Of a DNA stretch of 64,000 nt, positions 8,441 through 17,520 are shown in pieces (within the stretch, counting starts at the first letter, position 1; each line of letters begins with the position of its first letter). The position numbers and the translations under genes are program-made. Below the pieces are notes generated by a model that worked only from the letters and a program-made list of their open reading frames with translations, searched no databases and was not told where the DNA came from. Where the stretch lies: positions 1,572,074-1,636,073 of the forward strand of contig NZ_VNJK01000001.1 in NCBI RefSeq assembly GCF_007786455.1, in the 5' to 3' direction. Source of the stretch: Paenibacillus agilis (GTDB lineage Bacteria; Bacillota; Bacilli; Paenibacillales; Paenibacillaceae).

Positions 8441-9619
8441 ATGTCACGCAAATTCAAAAAAGTAACCGTTATCGTGTTGGATAGTGTCGGTATTGGTGAG
8501 CTTCCTGATGCTGAATCTTTTGGCGATAAAGGCTCGCATACACTAGGTCATATTATTGAACGAGTTCCAGCTGTTAAGATTCCACACATGAATCAACTCG
8601 GCTTGGGATCCATTGCTGACTTGGGCGCGTTGAAACCTGTAGATGCACCAACAGGAGTATATGGCAAAATGGCCGAAATCTCCGTTGGTAAAGATACAAT
8701 GACTGGCCATTGGGAATTGATGGGTCTAAACATCACGACTCCATTCCAAACATACCCAGATGGTTTCCCGGAAGCATTGCTTCGTCAATTTGAAGAAAAA
8801 ACAGGCCGCAAAGTACTTTGCAACAAGCCTGCTTCTGGTACTGAAGTATTGGATCAATATGGCGAAGAGCAAATGAAGACTGGCAGCTGGATCGTATATA
8901 CATCTGCTGACAGTGTATTCCAGCTTGCGGCTCATGAAGAAATTATCCCGCTAGATGAATTGTACCGTGCTTGTGAAATTGCTCGTGAGCTTACGCTGCA
9001 GGAAGAATTCATGGTTGGTCGTGTAATTGCAAGACCGTATGTTGGAACTCCAGGCAACTTCAAGCGTACGCCTAACCGTCATGACTATGCGGTATCTCCG
9101 CCGTCACCAACGGTATTGGATGCGCTTAAAGAAGTTGGTAAGGATGTCATTTCCGTCGGCAAAATTAACGATATTTTCAGTGGCGAAGGTATTACTGCTT
9201 CATACCCAACGAAGAGCAACGCACATGGTATCGAAACGACGATTGATGTGATGGGACAATCTTTCGAAGGTTTGTTGTTCACAAACTTGGTAGACTTTGA
9301 TTCCTTATTCGGGCATCGTCGTGATCCAGAGGGCTACGCAGGCGCATTGGAAGAGTTCGATGCTGCTGTTCCAAAATTGTTGGAAATGACAGGTCCTGAC
9401 GATCTGCTTATCATTACAGCTGACCACGGGAATGACCCAATCCACCCAGGTACAGATCATACGCGTGAATATGTACCTTTGTTGGTATACAGCCCATCTA
9501 TTGAGCCAGGTCGCTCGCTTGGAATTCGTGCGACATTCGCGGATTTGGGTGCTACAGTAGCTGATAACTTTGGAGCGAAGCTTCCAGAGATCGGAACAAG
9601 CTTCTTGTCGGAGCTATAA
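8441..9619 (+). CDS. deoB: Phosphopentomutase
   Basis: Interconverts ribose 1-phosphate or deoxyribose 1-phosphate and the 5-phosphates, feeding sugar from nucleoside breakdown into the pentose phosphate pathway. 392 residues, in the alkaline phosphatase superfamily: metal-binding VLDSVGIGE at the N-terminus, the phosphorylated Thr in [10 protein letters not shown], and the C-terminal TADHGNDP and GTDHTRE metal motifs. The start is ATG 8441 with AGAGGAG upstream; an upstream in-frame ATG (8381) lacks a ribosome site. It forms an apparent operon with punA and pdp. Confidence 0.95.
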   Translation: MSRKFKKVTVIVLDSVGIGELPDAESFGDKGSHTLGHIIERVPAVKIPHMNQLGLGSIADLGALKPVDAPTGVYGKMAEISVGKDTMTGHWELMGLNITTPFQTYPDGFPEALLRQFEEKTGRKVLCNKPASGTEVLDQYGEEQMKTGSWIVYTSADSVFQLAAHEEIIPLDELYRACEIARELTLQEEFMVGRVIARPYVGTPGNFKRTPNRHDYAVSPPSPTVLDALKEVGKDVISVGKINDIFSGEGITASYPTKSNAHGIETTIDVMGQSFEGLLFTNLVDFDSLFGHRRDPEGYAGALEEFDAAVPKLLEMTGPDDLLIITADHGNDPIHPGTDHTREYVPLLVYSPSIEPGRSLGIRATFADLGATVADNFGAKLPEIGTSFLSEL

Positions 9620-9679
9620 GAATATACATCATGAGAGTGCATCTAGCTCCTTAATACATATTAGGGAGGATGTTAAGTG

Positions 9680-10507
9680 ATGAGTTTAGTAACAACGTAT
9701 AATCAAGTGCAGGAAGCTGCGGCTTATATTCAAAGCCGTACTTCCCATCAACCTGAGATTGGTTTGATTCTTGGGTCAGGATTGGGGGTTCTCAGCAACT
9801 TAGTTGAGAACCCGACTACTATTGCATATGAAGATATCCCGCACTTTCCGAAGTCAACGGTTGAAGGTCATGCTGGTGAATTGCTGATTGGTACGATTCG
9901 TGGACGAACCGTTATGTTAATGAAAGGTCGCTTTCATATTTATGAAGGATACGGTCCAGAGCTTACTGCATTCCCAGTACGTGTCATGAAGGCAGTTGGT
10001 GTTAAGCAGTTGCTTGTAACGAATGCAGCAGGAGGCATTAATACTGCTTATCATGCAGGTGATTTAATGCTTATCAGCGATCATTTGAACCTGACTGCGC
10101 GTAATCCGCTCATCGGTCCAAATGATGAGCAATTTGGCGTTCGTTTTCCTGATATGTCGGAAGCTTATAGTAAGCGCTTGCGTGCCATTGCTAAAGAAGT
10201 TGCCGCGCGTCATTCATTTACGTTCCAGGAAGGTGTCTATGTTGGTCTACTAGGACCTAACTATGAGACACCTGCCGAGATTCGAATGATGCGTACACTT
10301 GGAGCTGATGCGGTGGGTATGTCGACCGTGTCGGAGGTTATCGTAGCAAGACACGCTGGCCTTGAAGTGCTAGGGATATCTTGTATTAGCAATATGGCAG
10401 CCGGAATCCTTGATCAGCCACTTTCACACGAAGAAGTTATGGAGACAGCAGAACAGGTTAAGGAGCAATTCCTAGGGCTTGTGCTAGATATCATACCTGC
10501 AATGTAA
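9680..10507 (+). CDS. punA: Purine-nucleoside phosphorylase (PNP I)
   Basis: Phosphorolysis of purine (deoxy)nucleosides to free base and (deoxy)ribose 1-phosphate. 275 residues with the trimeric PNP signatures GSGLG (N-terminus), GRFHIYEGY, and VTNAAGGIN for phosphate and base binding, and SCISNMAAG near the C-terminus. Follows deoB and precedes pdp, so purine and pyrimidine nucleosides converge on the same sugar phosphates. GGGAGG lies ten bases before ATG 9680; the adjacent in-frame GTG at 9677 is less likely. Confidence 0.95.
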   Translation: MSLVTTYNQVQEAAAYIQSRTSHQPEIGLILGSGLGVLSNLVENPTTIAYEDIPHFPKSTVEGHAGELLIGTIRGRTVMLMKGRFHIYEGYGPELTAFPVRVMKAVGVKQLLVTNAAGGINTAYHAGDLMLISDHLNLTARNPLIGPNDEQFGVRFPDMSEAYSKRLRAIAKEVAARHSFTFQEGVYVGLLGPNYETPAEIRMMRTLGADAVGMSTVSEVIVARHAGLEVLGISCISNMAAGILDQPLSHEEVMETAEQVKEQFLGLVLDIIPAM

Positions 10508-10574
10508 TCGCCGAGGTTATCATGCAATTAATGCAATTGAACAACAAGAACAACCTCAGGTAGGAGGAATTAAC

Positions 10575-11903
10575 ATGAGAGCAGTAGACATTATTCAGAA
10601 GAAGCGTGAAGGTAAGGAACTTACACCAGAAGAAATTACATTTATGGTGCGTGGATACAGTGAAGGGAATGTCCCTGACTATCAAGTAGCAGCATGGGCT
10701 ATGGCTATTTACTTCCAAGGTATGAGTGCTAAGGAAACTGCACAATTGACATTGGAAATGGCGAAGTCTGGCGATCAGATTGATTTGAGCCCAATTGCTG
10801 GTGTCAAAGTAGACAAGCACTCTACTGGTGGTGTTGGCGACAAAACAACTTTAATTCTTGCACCTATGGTTGCAGCAGCAGGTGTTCCTGTAGCAAAAAT
10901 GTCAGGACGCGGGCTTGGACACACAGGTGGAACGATAGACAAGTTGGAAGCGATTGCAGGTTACCAAGTTGAGCTTCCGCGTGAAACGTTCATTAAGCAA
11001 GTGAATGAAATCGGTGTATCCTTGATCGGTCAGAGCGGCAATATCACACCGGCTGATAAGAAGCTTTATGCATTACGTGACGTAACAGCAACAGTAGAAT
11101 CGATTCCGCTTATCGCAAGCTCTGTTATGAGTAAGAAGATTGCGGCTGGTGCAGATGCGATCGTACTTGATGTTAAGACAGGTAGCGGTGCATTTATGAA
11201 AACGCTTGATGATTCCATTGCACTTGCACAAGCGATGGTTGATATCGGAACAGAGGTAGGTCGTGATACCGTTGCGATTATTTCTGATATGGATCAACCA
11301 TTGGGACATCTTATTGGTAACGGTCTTGAAGTAGAAGAAGCGATTGCGACACTGCATGGCAAAGGCCCCGAGGATCTTCATGAATTGTCTATGATTCTAG
11401 GTTCTCATATGGTCGTGCTTGGCAAACAAGCTACTACTACGGAAGAAGCACGTGAGATTCTTGAGAAAACGATTGCTGACGGTTCAGCATTCGAGCGCTT
11501 GAAACAGCTTGTTGAAGCGCAAGGCGGAGATGTAGCTATGGTTGAAGATACAGCTAAGCTTCCTCATGCAGCTAAACGTATTGAAGTCCTTGCTGAAAAT
11601 GATGGTTACGTTTCAAGCATCGAAGCGGAGAGCATCGGAATTGCGGCTATGCTGTTAGGTGCTGGCCGTGAGACGAAGGAAAGTGTCATCGATTTGGCTG
11701 TTGGACTTGACCTTCGTAAAAAGGTAGCTGACGAAGTGAAAAAAGGCGATGTGCTTGCTATCCTTCATGTGAATGATGAATCACGTGTAGAAGAATCCAA
11801 GCAGCGTATTATCCAAGCATATCAGCTGTCTGCAGAGCCAGTTGAAGAGAAACCACTCGTTTATGCGATCGTAACAAAAGATGGCGTACAACGTTTTGTA
11901 TAG
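10575..11903 (+). CDS. pdp: Pyrimidine-nucleoside phosphorylase
   Basis: Phosphorolysis of uridine, thymidine and deoxyuridine. 442 residues, in the family with thymidine phosphorylase: N-terminal helical domain, then the glycine-rich phosphate-binding [27 protein letters not shown] and [10 protein letters not shown] motifs of the alpha/beta domain, and a C-terminal domain from about 340. It closes the deoB-punA-pdp nucleoside-salvage group and is followed by a strong terminator. GGAGG precedes the ATG. Confidence 0.95.
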   Translation: MRAVDIIQKKREGKELTPEEITFMVRGYSEGNVPDYQVAAWAMAIYFQGMSAKETAQLTLEMAKSGDQIDLSPIAGVKVDKHSTGGVGDKTTLILAPMVAAAGVPVAKMSGRGLGHTGGTIDKLEAIAGYQVELPRETFIKQVNEIGVSLIGQSGNITPADKKLYALRDVTATVESIPLIASSVMSKKIAAGADAIVLDVKTGSGAFMKTLDDSIALAQAMVDIGTEVGRDTVAIISDMDQPLGHLIGNGLEVEEAIATLHGKGPEDLHELSMILGSHMVVLGKQATTTEEAREILEKTIADGSAFERLKQLVEAQGGDVAMVEDTAKLPHAAKRIEVLAENDGYVSSIEAESIGIAAMLLGAGRETKESVIDLAVGLDLRKKVADEVKKGDVLAILHVNDESRVEESKQRIIQAYQLSAEPVEEKPLVYAIVTKDGVQRFV

Positions 11904-11935
11904 TCTAATCTTTATATTTATTAAATAACTACAAG

Positions 11936-11975
11936 AAAAGCTGCTTGTTCCCTTCGAGGGAATAAGCAGCTTTCT
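11936..11975. terminator. Bidirectional terminator between pdp and glutamate dehydrogenase
   Basis: A 17-base stem (AAAGCTGCTTGTTCCCT with AGGGAATAAGCAGCTTT, one mismatch) around a three-base loop, with T-rich sequence on one side and A-rich on the other. It serves the two convergent genes. Confidence 0.85.
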
Positions 11976-11991
11976 TATTTATTTCTATCTA

Positions 11992-13260
11992 TTACACCCA
12001 ACCACGAATGCGCATTGCTTCTGCGATGCGCTTGATCGAAATCATAAACGCAGCTGTACGCAGATCGGTTTGATGTTCTTTAGCTAAGAAACGAACCTCA
12101 CGGTAAGCTTCTACCATTTTCACTTGAAGCTTCTCATTTACTTCTTCTTCGCTCCAATAGAAGCTCATTAAGTTTTGTACCCATTCAAAGTAGGATACGG
12201 TTACACCGCCTGCATTAGCAAGGATGTCTGGAATGACCAAGACTCCCTTTTCGCTCAAAATTTTATCTGCTTCTGGTGTTGTAGGGCCGTTTGCTGCTTC
12301 AGCGACAATTTTAGCTTTAACATTATCGGCATTCACAGATGTAATTACGTTCTCCAATGCAGCAGGGATGAGCACATCTACATCCAGCTCTAAAATGCTT
12401 TCCGCAGTGATTTGATACTTTTTATCGTAATTAGCCAATGATCCTGCGTCTTTACACGCATTAACTGCTTCTAGGTCTAGACCGTTCTGATTGTAAATAG
12501 CACCCTTCGAATCGCTAACTGCCACGATAGTAAATCCAAGCTCTGTTAGCAACTCCGCAGCGATACGTCCTGCATTGCCGTAGCCTTGAATCGCAACGGT
12601 TGCTTCGTTTGGCTTCTTACCCAATTCTTCAAGAGCTTCTAGAATCGTAAATACGCAGCCACGAGCAGTAGCTTCATTGCGCCCTTTAGAGCCACCAAGA
12701 ATAATCGGTTTACCTGTAATGACACCAGGTTGGAAGGAGCCTTTCTTTTTGCTGTAGGTATCCACCATCCAAGCCATGACTTGAGCGTTTGTATAAACAT
12801 CCGGAGCTGGAATGTCTTTGTCAGGGCCTACGAAGTCAGCGATTGCTTCCATAAATCCGCGGCTGAGACGCTCCAGTTCGCCTTTGCTCATCTCCGCAGG
12901 GTTACAGATGACTCCGCCTTTACCGCCGCCGTATGGCAAGCTGACAACGCCACATTTGAAGCTCATCCACATAGACAAAGCTTTTACTTCATCGAGTGTT
13001 ACATCTGGGTGAAAACGGATGCCGCCTTTTGTTGGTCCGATTGCATCATTATGCTGCGAACGATAGCCTTCAAATACTTTTACAGAACCATCATCCATCT
13101 TTACTGCAAAGTTAACAGTGAGTACACGCATAGGACGCTTCAAAAATTCGATTTCTTGCTGTGGCAAATTCAAGTGAGATGCCGCAATTTCGATCTGCCT
13201 CTGTACAATCTCGTAAGGATTCAATGTCTCTTGCTTAACTGCTGTTGATGTAATAGCCAT
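11992..13260 (-). CDS. NAD(P)-dependent glutamate dehydrogenase
   Basis: Oxidative deamination of glutamate to 2-oxoglutarate and ammonia, or the reverse. 422 residues, the usual hexameric bacterial length. Substrate-domain motifs are present (GPTKGGIRFHP, LPYGGGKGGVICNP with the catalytic Lys), as are the Asp of APDVYTN and the Rossmann-fold AIQGYGNAG. The RocG/GudB type is likely, but which of the two is not resolvable. In B. subtilis gudB lies beside the mecA paralogue and prsW; here the gene is instead next to pdp on the opposite strand, a local rearrangement. GGAGG precedes the start. Confidence 0.93.
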   Translation of the reverse strand: MAITSTAVKQETLNPYEIVQRQIEIAASHLNLPQQEIEFLKRPMRVLTVNFAVKMDDGSVKVFEGYRSQHNDAIGPTKGGIRFHPDVTLDEVKALSMWMSFKCGVVSLPYGGGKGGVICNPAEMSKGELERLSRGFMEAIADFVGPDKDIPAPDVYTNAQVMAWMVDTYSKKKGSFQPGVITGKPIILGGSKGRNEATARGCVFTILEALEELGKKPNEATVAIQGYGNAGRIAAELLTELGFTIVAVSDSKGAIYNQNGLDLEAVNACKDAGSLANYDKKYQITAESILELDVDVLIPAALENVITSVNADNVKAKIVAEAANGPTTPEADKILSEKGVLVIPDILANAGGVTVSYFEWVQNLMSFYWSEEEVNEKLQVKMVEAYREVRFLAKEHQTDLRTAAFMISIKRIAEAMRIRGWV

Positions 13261-13731
13261 GGTTCTCCTCCAAATTATTTATTTTTCAATGGTGTAAGTT
13301 ATTTGAAAGGATTCCTGGAATAGGTCCTTTCATTTGCACTATCTAAATATTTTCTTGTATTTTATCATAAATATGCGGTCGGTCAACTTATAAACTTGCT
13401 ATCGATGTGAATGAAATTTTTTATATGAGCATAAAAGAAATCTTTATGGACCTTTATATTTCTATGTTTGTTAGGTGGCATGGGACAACGAGAAACCATA
13501 TTTTATAAGACAATTAAAGCTTTATCACAATACAGTGCATGCATAATTATACATTTTCAAAATACCAGATCATTGTCTGTCAATCCCGTCGAGATCGTTA
13601 AATCGTCTTTGAATCTGCTTATATCTCTGCTCATATCTAGTAAGGTGAATGTACCTTCCAACGAATGTACCTTTCAAAAAAGAGTGATGCTGCATCTTAT
13701 AGTAGGGATAAAACATAAAGGAGTTGTTTAT
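13261..13731. other. 470-base non-coding gap with a small repeat
   Basis: Holds the upstream region of the minus-strand glutamate dehydrogenase gene and of the plus-strand gene at 13732. The frame upstream of 13732 is open from 13468 but has no start with a ribosome site and reads as low-quality protein, so I do not count it. A small element at 13642-13673 contains the inverted pair AAGGT/ACCTT around GAATGT, and GAATGTACCTT is then repeated directly. It could be an operator. No clear promoter hexamers were identified. Confidence 0.5.
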
Positions 13732-14154
13732 ATGGGATTCAGCAGTAATAGTGAGACTGCAGGAGCAACTACTACTAATACCTCTACTTCTAGGACATTT
13801 TCCACAGGTCCACTAGAAAATGCGGCAAACAATCGTTCTACTAGTGTAATTGCAAAAGTTTTGAATAACGGTACTGGCCAAGTTAAAGCCGAGGTGTCTG
13901 TATTTAGGCTAAACGGTAAGAAAAAACTTATTACGAGAGATTCCGTAACCCTTGCTCCAGGATCGTCTGATTTTCTTTCGGTTAACTTGAACCGCAACGT
14001 TTTGCAATTTGAGGTAGAAATCAAAATTACTGGCCGCAGCGCGCTTCTAGGTGTATTTGGTAAAACAGCGGGAGGCAACTTGAATCCTACGCATCGTGTA
14101 CTCAACTCAGAGTTTACTCGTGTTATTCGTAGAAAATCGTCTAGAACTAGATAA
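13732..14154 (+). CDS. Unrecognised 140-residue protein
   Basis: I do not recognise this family. The product has a Ser/Thr/Asn-rich low-complexity N-terminus (about residues 4-35), then alternating hydrophobic/polar segments that look like beta strands, including VIAKVLNNGTGQ and VEIKITGRSALLG, and a basic C-terminus. There is no signal peptide or membrane span. The pattern is reminiscent of a beta-sandwich or surface/spore-structural protein, but that is only an impression. The start is ATG 13732 with AAAGGAG ten bases upstream. It is monocistronic, followed by its own terminator, and lies between glutamate dehydrogenase and dacF, where B. subtilis has no equivalent. Confidence 0.75.
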   Translation: MGFSSNSETAGATTTNTSTSRTFSTGPLENAANNRSTSVIAKVLNNGTGQVKAEVSVFRLNGKKKLITRDSVTLAPGSSDFLSVNLNRNVLQFEVEIKITGRSALLGVFGKTAGGNLNPTHRVLNSEFTRVIRRKSSRTR

Positions 14155-14162
14155 TAGGGAAG

Positions 14163-14199
14163 AAAGCACAGTTACGCATTATGCGTGCTGTGCTTTTTT
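14163..14199 (+). terminator. Intrinsic terminator of the 13732 gene
   Basis: AAAGCACAG pairs with CTGTGCTTT, with an inner ACGCA/TGCGT stem, followed by eight T. Confidence 0.9.
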
Positions 14200-14377
14200 T
14201 TATGTGTGGAATATTTTAGGCGCAAGAGGTCGACAATGTGAAAAGGCATTCTTTCTCTCTTATGTATTCGTAATCGCTATGAATGACAACTATTCATTTT
14301 GCGAGAATGTACATACATAATCTTATGCAGGTTTAGAGAGTTAGAGTGGATAGACAATCAATGAGGAGGGAAACGAC

Positions 14378-15634
14378 ATGAGTCGTAAAAGCCGAACGAT
14401 GCAGCTCTTTGTCTGTATCACATTGTGTGGAGCATTGATTCTAACAGGATCATCAGCAGTGTATGGGCTCGATCTGCCACCTGTGAATACGAATACGAAT
14501 CAGGCAGCAGATACAAGCCCAGTTACGGAAGTCTCAACAAGTACAGATGCTTTACAGCTAGCATCCAATGCTCGATCTGCCGTGCTTATGGATGCAGATA
14601 CGGGAACTATCATTTATGAGAAAAACAGCAATGATCGCCTGCCTCCTGCAAGCATTACAAAGATTATGACGATGTTGCTTGCTATGGAGGCTATACAGGA
14701 TGGGAAAATAAAATGGGATGACAAAGTTTCGACGAGTGAATATGCCGCTTCCATGGGTGGGTCCCAGATCTTTTTAGAACCTGGTGAAGAAATGAGCGTA
14801 CGCGATATTCTCAAAGGAATCGCAATGGCTTCCGGAAATGATGCCTCAGTAGCAATTGCGGAGAAGATAGCAGGTTCCGAGCAAGCATTTGTTCAGCTTA
14901 TGAATGAGAAGGCCAAGAAAATCGGAATGAACAATACCAATTTCGTAAATTGCAATGGCCTACCAGCAAACAATCATTATACTTCCGCGAAAGATATTGC
15001 GATTATGTCTCGTGAGCTGTTGAAATATCCGGAAGTAACAAAGTTTACAGGTGCCTACGAAGACTATTTGCGACAACATACGGATAAGAAGTTTTGGCTT
15101 GTCAACACAAACAAGCTTGTTCGCTTCTATAGCGGTGCTGACGGATTGAAGACAGGCTACACATCAGAAGCTAAATATTGTTTGTCCGCAACTGCGAAGC
15201 GGGATAATTTACGTGTTGTTGCAGTCGTGTTAGGTGAGCCGAATACGAAAACACGCAATGCAGAAGTGACACAGATGTTCGACTATGCATTTGCTCAATA
15301 TATGAATGTTCCTCTTCTTAAAAAAGGGGATCGCATTGGCGAAGTTCAGATCGAGAAGGGCATGCAGTCCAAGCTGGAGCTAAAAGCAGAGCAACCGTAT
15401 CATCTGTTGCTTAAAAAAGGGGCTAGCAAAGATAAAGTTCGCTTCGAGCTATCCGCACCTGAATCTTTATCGGCTCCCATTGCCAAGGGACAATCGATTG
15501 GGAAAATTGTCGTCTATCAGGGAGAACAAGTCATTCGCGAGATTCCTGTCGAATCAGATCGTGATATTGCGAAAGCTGGCTGGTGGACACTGCTTAAACG
15601 GGCAACTTCTAAGTTGTTTTTTGTCAATGATTGA
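14378..15634 (+). CDS. dacF: D-alanyl-D-alanine carboxypeptidase DacF
   Basis: A penicillin-binding serine carboxypeptidase (peptidase S11) that trims the terminal D-Ala of peptidoglycan stem peptides and so adjusts spore cortex cross-linking. 418 residues: N-terminal signal peptide (hydrophobic stretch about 9-29), catalytic Ser92-x2-Lys95, Ser152-Gly-Asn154 and Lys258-Thr-Gly260, then the PBP5-like C-terminal domain. It stands immediately before spoIIAA, as in B. subtilis, where dacF is read in the forespore. GAGGAGGG precedes the ATG. No sigma-F promoter could be assigned confidently. Confidence 0.93.
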   Translation: MSRKSRTMQLFVCITLCGALILTGSSAVYGLDLPPVNTNTNQAADTSPVTEVSTSTDALQLASNARSAVLMDADTGTIIYEKNSNDRLPPASITKIMTMLLAMEAIQDGKIKWDDKVSTSEYAASMGGSQIFLEPGEEMSVRDILKGIAMASGNDASVAIAEKIAGSEQAFVQLMNEKAKKIGMNNTNFVNCNGLPANNHYTSAKDIAIMSRELLKYPEVTKFTGAYEDYLRQHTDKKFWLVNTNKLVRFYSGADGLKTGYTSEAKYCLSATAKRDNLRVVAVVLGEPNTKTRNAEVTQMFDYAFAQYMNVPLLKKGDRIGEVQIEKGMQSKLELKAEQPYHLLLKKGASKDKVRFELSAPESLSAPIAKGQSIGKIVVYQGEQVIREIPVESDRDIAKAGWWTLLKRATSKLFFVND

Positions 15635-15660
15635 TGGGGAGGTTCTAGTTTTGTCGGCGG

Positions 15661-15698
15661 GCAGGAATTAGAGGTTTCGGCAACGAAAAGGTTCGGCA
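15661..15698 (+). promoter_or_regulatory. Sigma-H-like promoter and two Spo0A-like boxes before spoIIAA
   Basis: GCAGGAATT (15661-15669) is a perfect fit to the sigma-H -35 pattern RnAGGAwWW. After 12 bases AACGAAAAG (15682-15690) fits the -10 pattern RnnGAATww with one mismatch. TTCGGCA, the complement form of the Spo0A box TGNCGAA, occurs exactly twice, at 15676-15682 and 15692-15698. In B. subtilis spoIIA is transcribed by sigma-H and activated by Spo0A-P. The boxes here overlap the promoter rather than lying upstream of -35, which is unusual. Confidence 0.5.
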
Positions 15699-15719
15699 AT
15701 GTGGGAGGAGAGTGAAAGC

Positions 15720-16073
15720 ATGAATTTGCATGTAGAGCTTGAGCATCAACGTAATGTTCTAATTACCCGGCTAAAGGGAGAATTGGATCATCATACTGCA
15801 GAGTTGGTGCGTGCTCAATTGGACGAAGCGATTCAACGTGGTCAGGTCAATCATGTCGTACTAAGTTTGAAGGAGCTTTCGTTTATGGATAGTTCCGGAC
15901 TTGGTGTCATATTGGGACGCTACAAGTTGCTTAAAGGAAAAGGCGGAAAGATGGTCGTTTGCGATATGAACCCTGCAGTTCGTCGACTATTTGAGCTTTC
16001 CGGGTTGTTTAAGATTATGAACGTTTATGATAGTGAGCATACAGCACTTACTGGTCTGGAGGTCGTCTCATGA
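15720..16073 (+). CDS. spoIIAA: Anti-sigma-F factor antagonist SpoIIAA
   Basis: A 117-residue STAS-domain protein, the same length as in B. subtilis. In its unphosphorylated form it binds SpoIIAB and frees sigma-F in the forespore; SpoIIAB phosphorylates it and SpoIIE dephosphorylates it. The phosphorylated serine is Ser58 in FMDSSGLG, at the same residue number as in B. subtilis. GGGAGGAG lies nine bases before ATG 15720. The stop overlaps the spoIIAB start (ATGA), giving coupled translation. A probable sigma-H/Spo0A region lies just upstream. Confidence 0.97.
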   Translation: MNLHVELEHQRNVLITRLKGELDHHTAELVRAQLDEAIQRGQVNHVVLSLKELSFMDSSGLGVILGRYKLLKGKGGKMVVCDMNPAVRRLFELSGLFKIMNVYDSEHTALTGLEVVS

Positions 16074-16534
16074 ATGAGCTGTCTACCACGAATCACACGA
16101 ATCATATGAAACTGCAATTTGCCAGCCGGTCTGAGAACGAAGCATTTGCTCGAGTTACAGTTGCGGCATTTGTATCTCAGTTGGATCCTACAATGGACGA
16201 GTTGACAGACTTGAAAACGGTAATCTCGGAAGCGGTTACGAACTCTATTATTCACGGGTATGACAATAATCCAAACGGAGTCGTAACGATTTCTGCTGAA
16301 ATCGTAGGGGAAGAAGTAACGATCTATGTTTCGGATGAAGGCAATGGAATCGAAGATCTCGAAATGGCACGTCAGCCGCTGTATACATCCAAACCAGACA
16401 TGGAGCGCTCAGGAATGGGTTTCACCATTATGGAAAATTTCATGGATGAGTTTGAAGTGAATAGCGAGCATGGTGCAGGAACAAGCATCCGTATGAAAAA
16501 GCGGATTGAATCAAAAAAAGCGCTCTATAACTAG
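16070..16534 (+). CDS. spoIIAB: Anti-sigma-F factor / serine kinase SpoIIAB
   Basis: A GHKL-family kinase of 154 residues that holds sigma-F inactive before septation and phosphorylates SpoIIAA. The N box is [12 protein letters not shown], the G1 box VSDEGNGI, and the G2 region [11 protein letters not shown] with a following GAGTSI. The N-terminus is several residues longer than in B. subtilis; an in-frame ATG at codon 13 (16106) could be an alternative start, but the ATGA overlap with spoIIAA favours 16070. Confidence 0.96.
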   Translation: MNELSTTNHTNHMKLQFASRSENEAFARVTVAAFVSQLDPTMDELTDLKTVISEAVTNSIIHGYDNNPNGVVTISAEIVGEEVTIYVSDEGNGIEDLEMARQPLYTSKPDMERSGMGFTIMENFMDEFEVNSEHGAGTSIRMKKRIESKKALYN

Positions 16535-16545
16535 AGGTTGGAGCA

Positions 16546-17301
16546 ATGGAGGCCGATATGAGACAATCATCACCCGGCTACTTAGACGACGCAGAAGTAA
16601 AACGTCTCATTGCGCTCAGCCAATCTGGTGATAGTCTGGCTCGTGAGACGTTGGTAAATTGTAATATTCGGCTCGTATGGTCTGTTGTGCAGCGTTTTAT
16701 GAATCGTGGATATGAGCCTGATGATTTGTTCCAGATCGGATGCATTGGGTTGTTGAAATCAGTGGATAAGTTCGATTTGTCTTACGACGTGAAGTTTTCG
16801 ACTTATGCCGTACCGATGATTATTGGGGAAATTCAACGCTTTTTGCGTGATGATGGAACACTTAAGGTCAGTCGTTCCCTTAAGGAGATGGCGAACAAAG
16901 TCCGTAAGACGAAGGACGAGCTGTCCAAGAGGCTGAATAGATTACCGACGATTAAGGAAGTGGCGGAAGAGCTCGGGGTTTCTCCAGAGGATGTTGTATT
17001 TGCTCAGGAAGCGAACAAGCCGCCGACATCGATCCATGAGACGGTATTCGAAAATGATGGCGATCCGATAACGCTAATGGACCAAATTGCAGATGAGTCA
17101 CAAGAGAAGTGGTTTGATAAGCTTGCTCTTAATGAGGCGATTGAGGGACTAAATGAGCGTGAACGTCTAATTGTGTATTTGAGATACTTCCGAGACCAGA
17201 CGCAGTCTGAAGTTGCAAGCCGGCTTGGCATTTCTCAAGTGCAAGTGTCAAGGCTGGAGAAAAAAATATTACAGACCATTAAGTCACAAATCGCTCAGTA
17301 A
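16546..17301 (+). CDS. sigF: RNA polymerase sigma-F factor
   Basis: The first forespore-specific sigma factor, active just after asymmetric division. 251 residues of the sigma-70 family: region 2 with GYEPDDLFQIGCIGLLKSVDKF (split around 55-77), region 3 around LKVSRSLKEMANKV, and region 4 helix-turn-helix LGISQVQVSRLEKKIL at the C-terminus. It is 11 bases downstream of spoIIAB and forms the classic tricistronic spoIIA operon, followed by a terminator. Confidence 0.97.
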   Translation: MEADMRQSSPGYLDDAEVKRLIALSQSGDSLARETLVNCNIRLVWSVVQRFMNRGYEPDDLFQIGCIGLLKSVDKFDLSYDVKFSTYAVPMIIGEIQRFLRDDGTLKVSRSLKEMANKVRKTKDELSKRLNRLPTIKEVAEELGVSPEDVVFAQEANKPPTSIHETVFENDGDPITLMDQIADESQEKWFDKLALNEAIEGLNERERLIVYLRYFRDQTQSEVASRLGISQVQVSRLEKKILQTIKSQIAQ

Positions 17302-17350
17302 TGAACATACAAATTGTATAACTGAATAAGTAGAACGTTATGTGCGAATT

Positions 17351-17394
17351 AGCAGCCGCTTCTTCCCTTCAGTGGGGAGAGCGGTTGTTTTTTT
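17351..17394 (+). terminator. Terminator of the spoIIA operon
   Basis: AGCCGCTTCTTCCC pairs imperfectly with GGGGAGAGCGGTT, followed by seven T. It separates sigF from spoVAF. Confidence 0.8.
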
Positions 17395-17520
17395 GTGCGG
17401 TCCTATTAATTATTGCGGTATGCATTCATGAACTTCTTCCTTCTGTTCCATACTAAGGAATGTCCATCTAGATATTGATCTAGGTAAATGTGAAGTTGAA
17501 GGTAAGAAGGAGGGAAGACG

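Noticed and set aside
13468..13731. Upstream extension of the 13732 gene
   Set aside because: No ribosome site, composition unlike coding sequence, while ATG 13732 has AAAGGAG.
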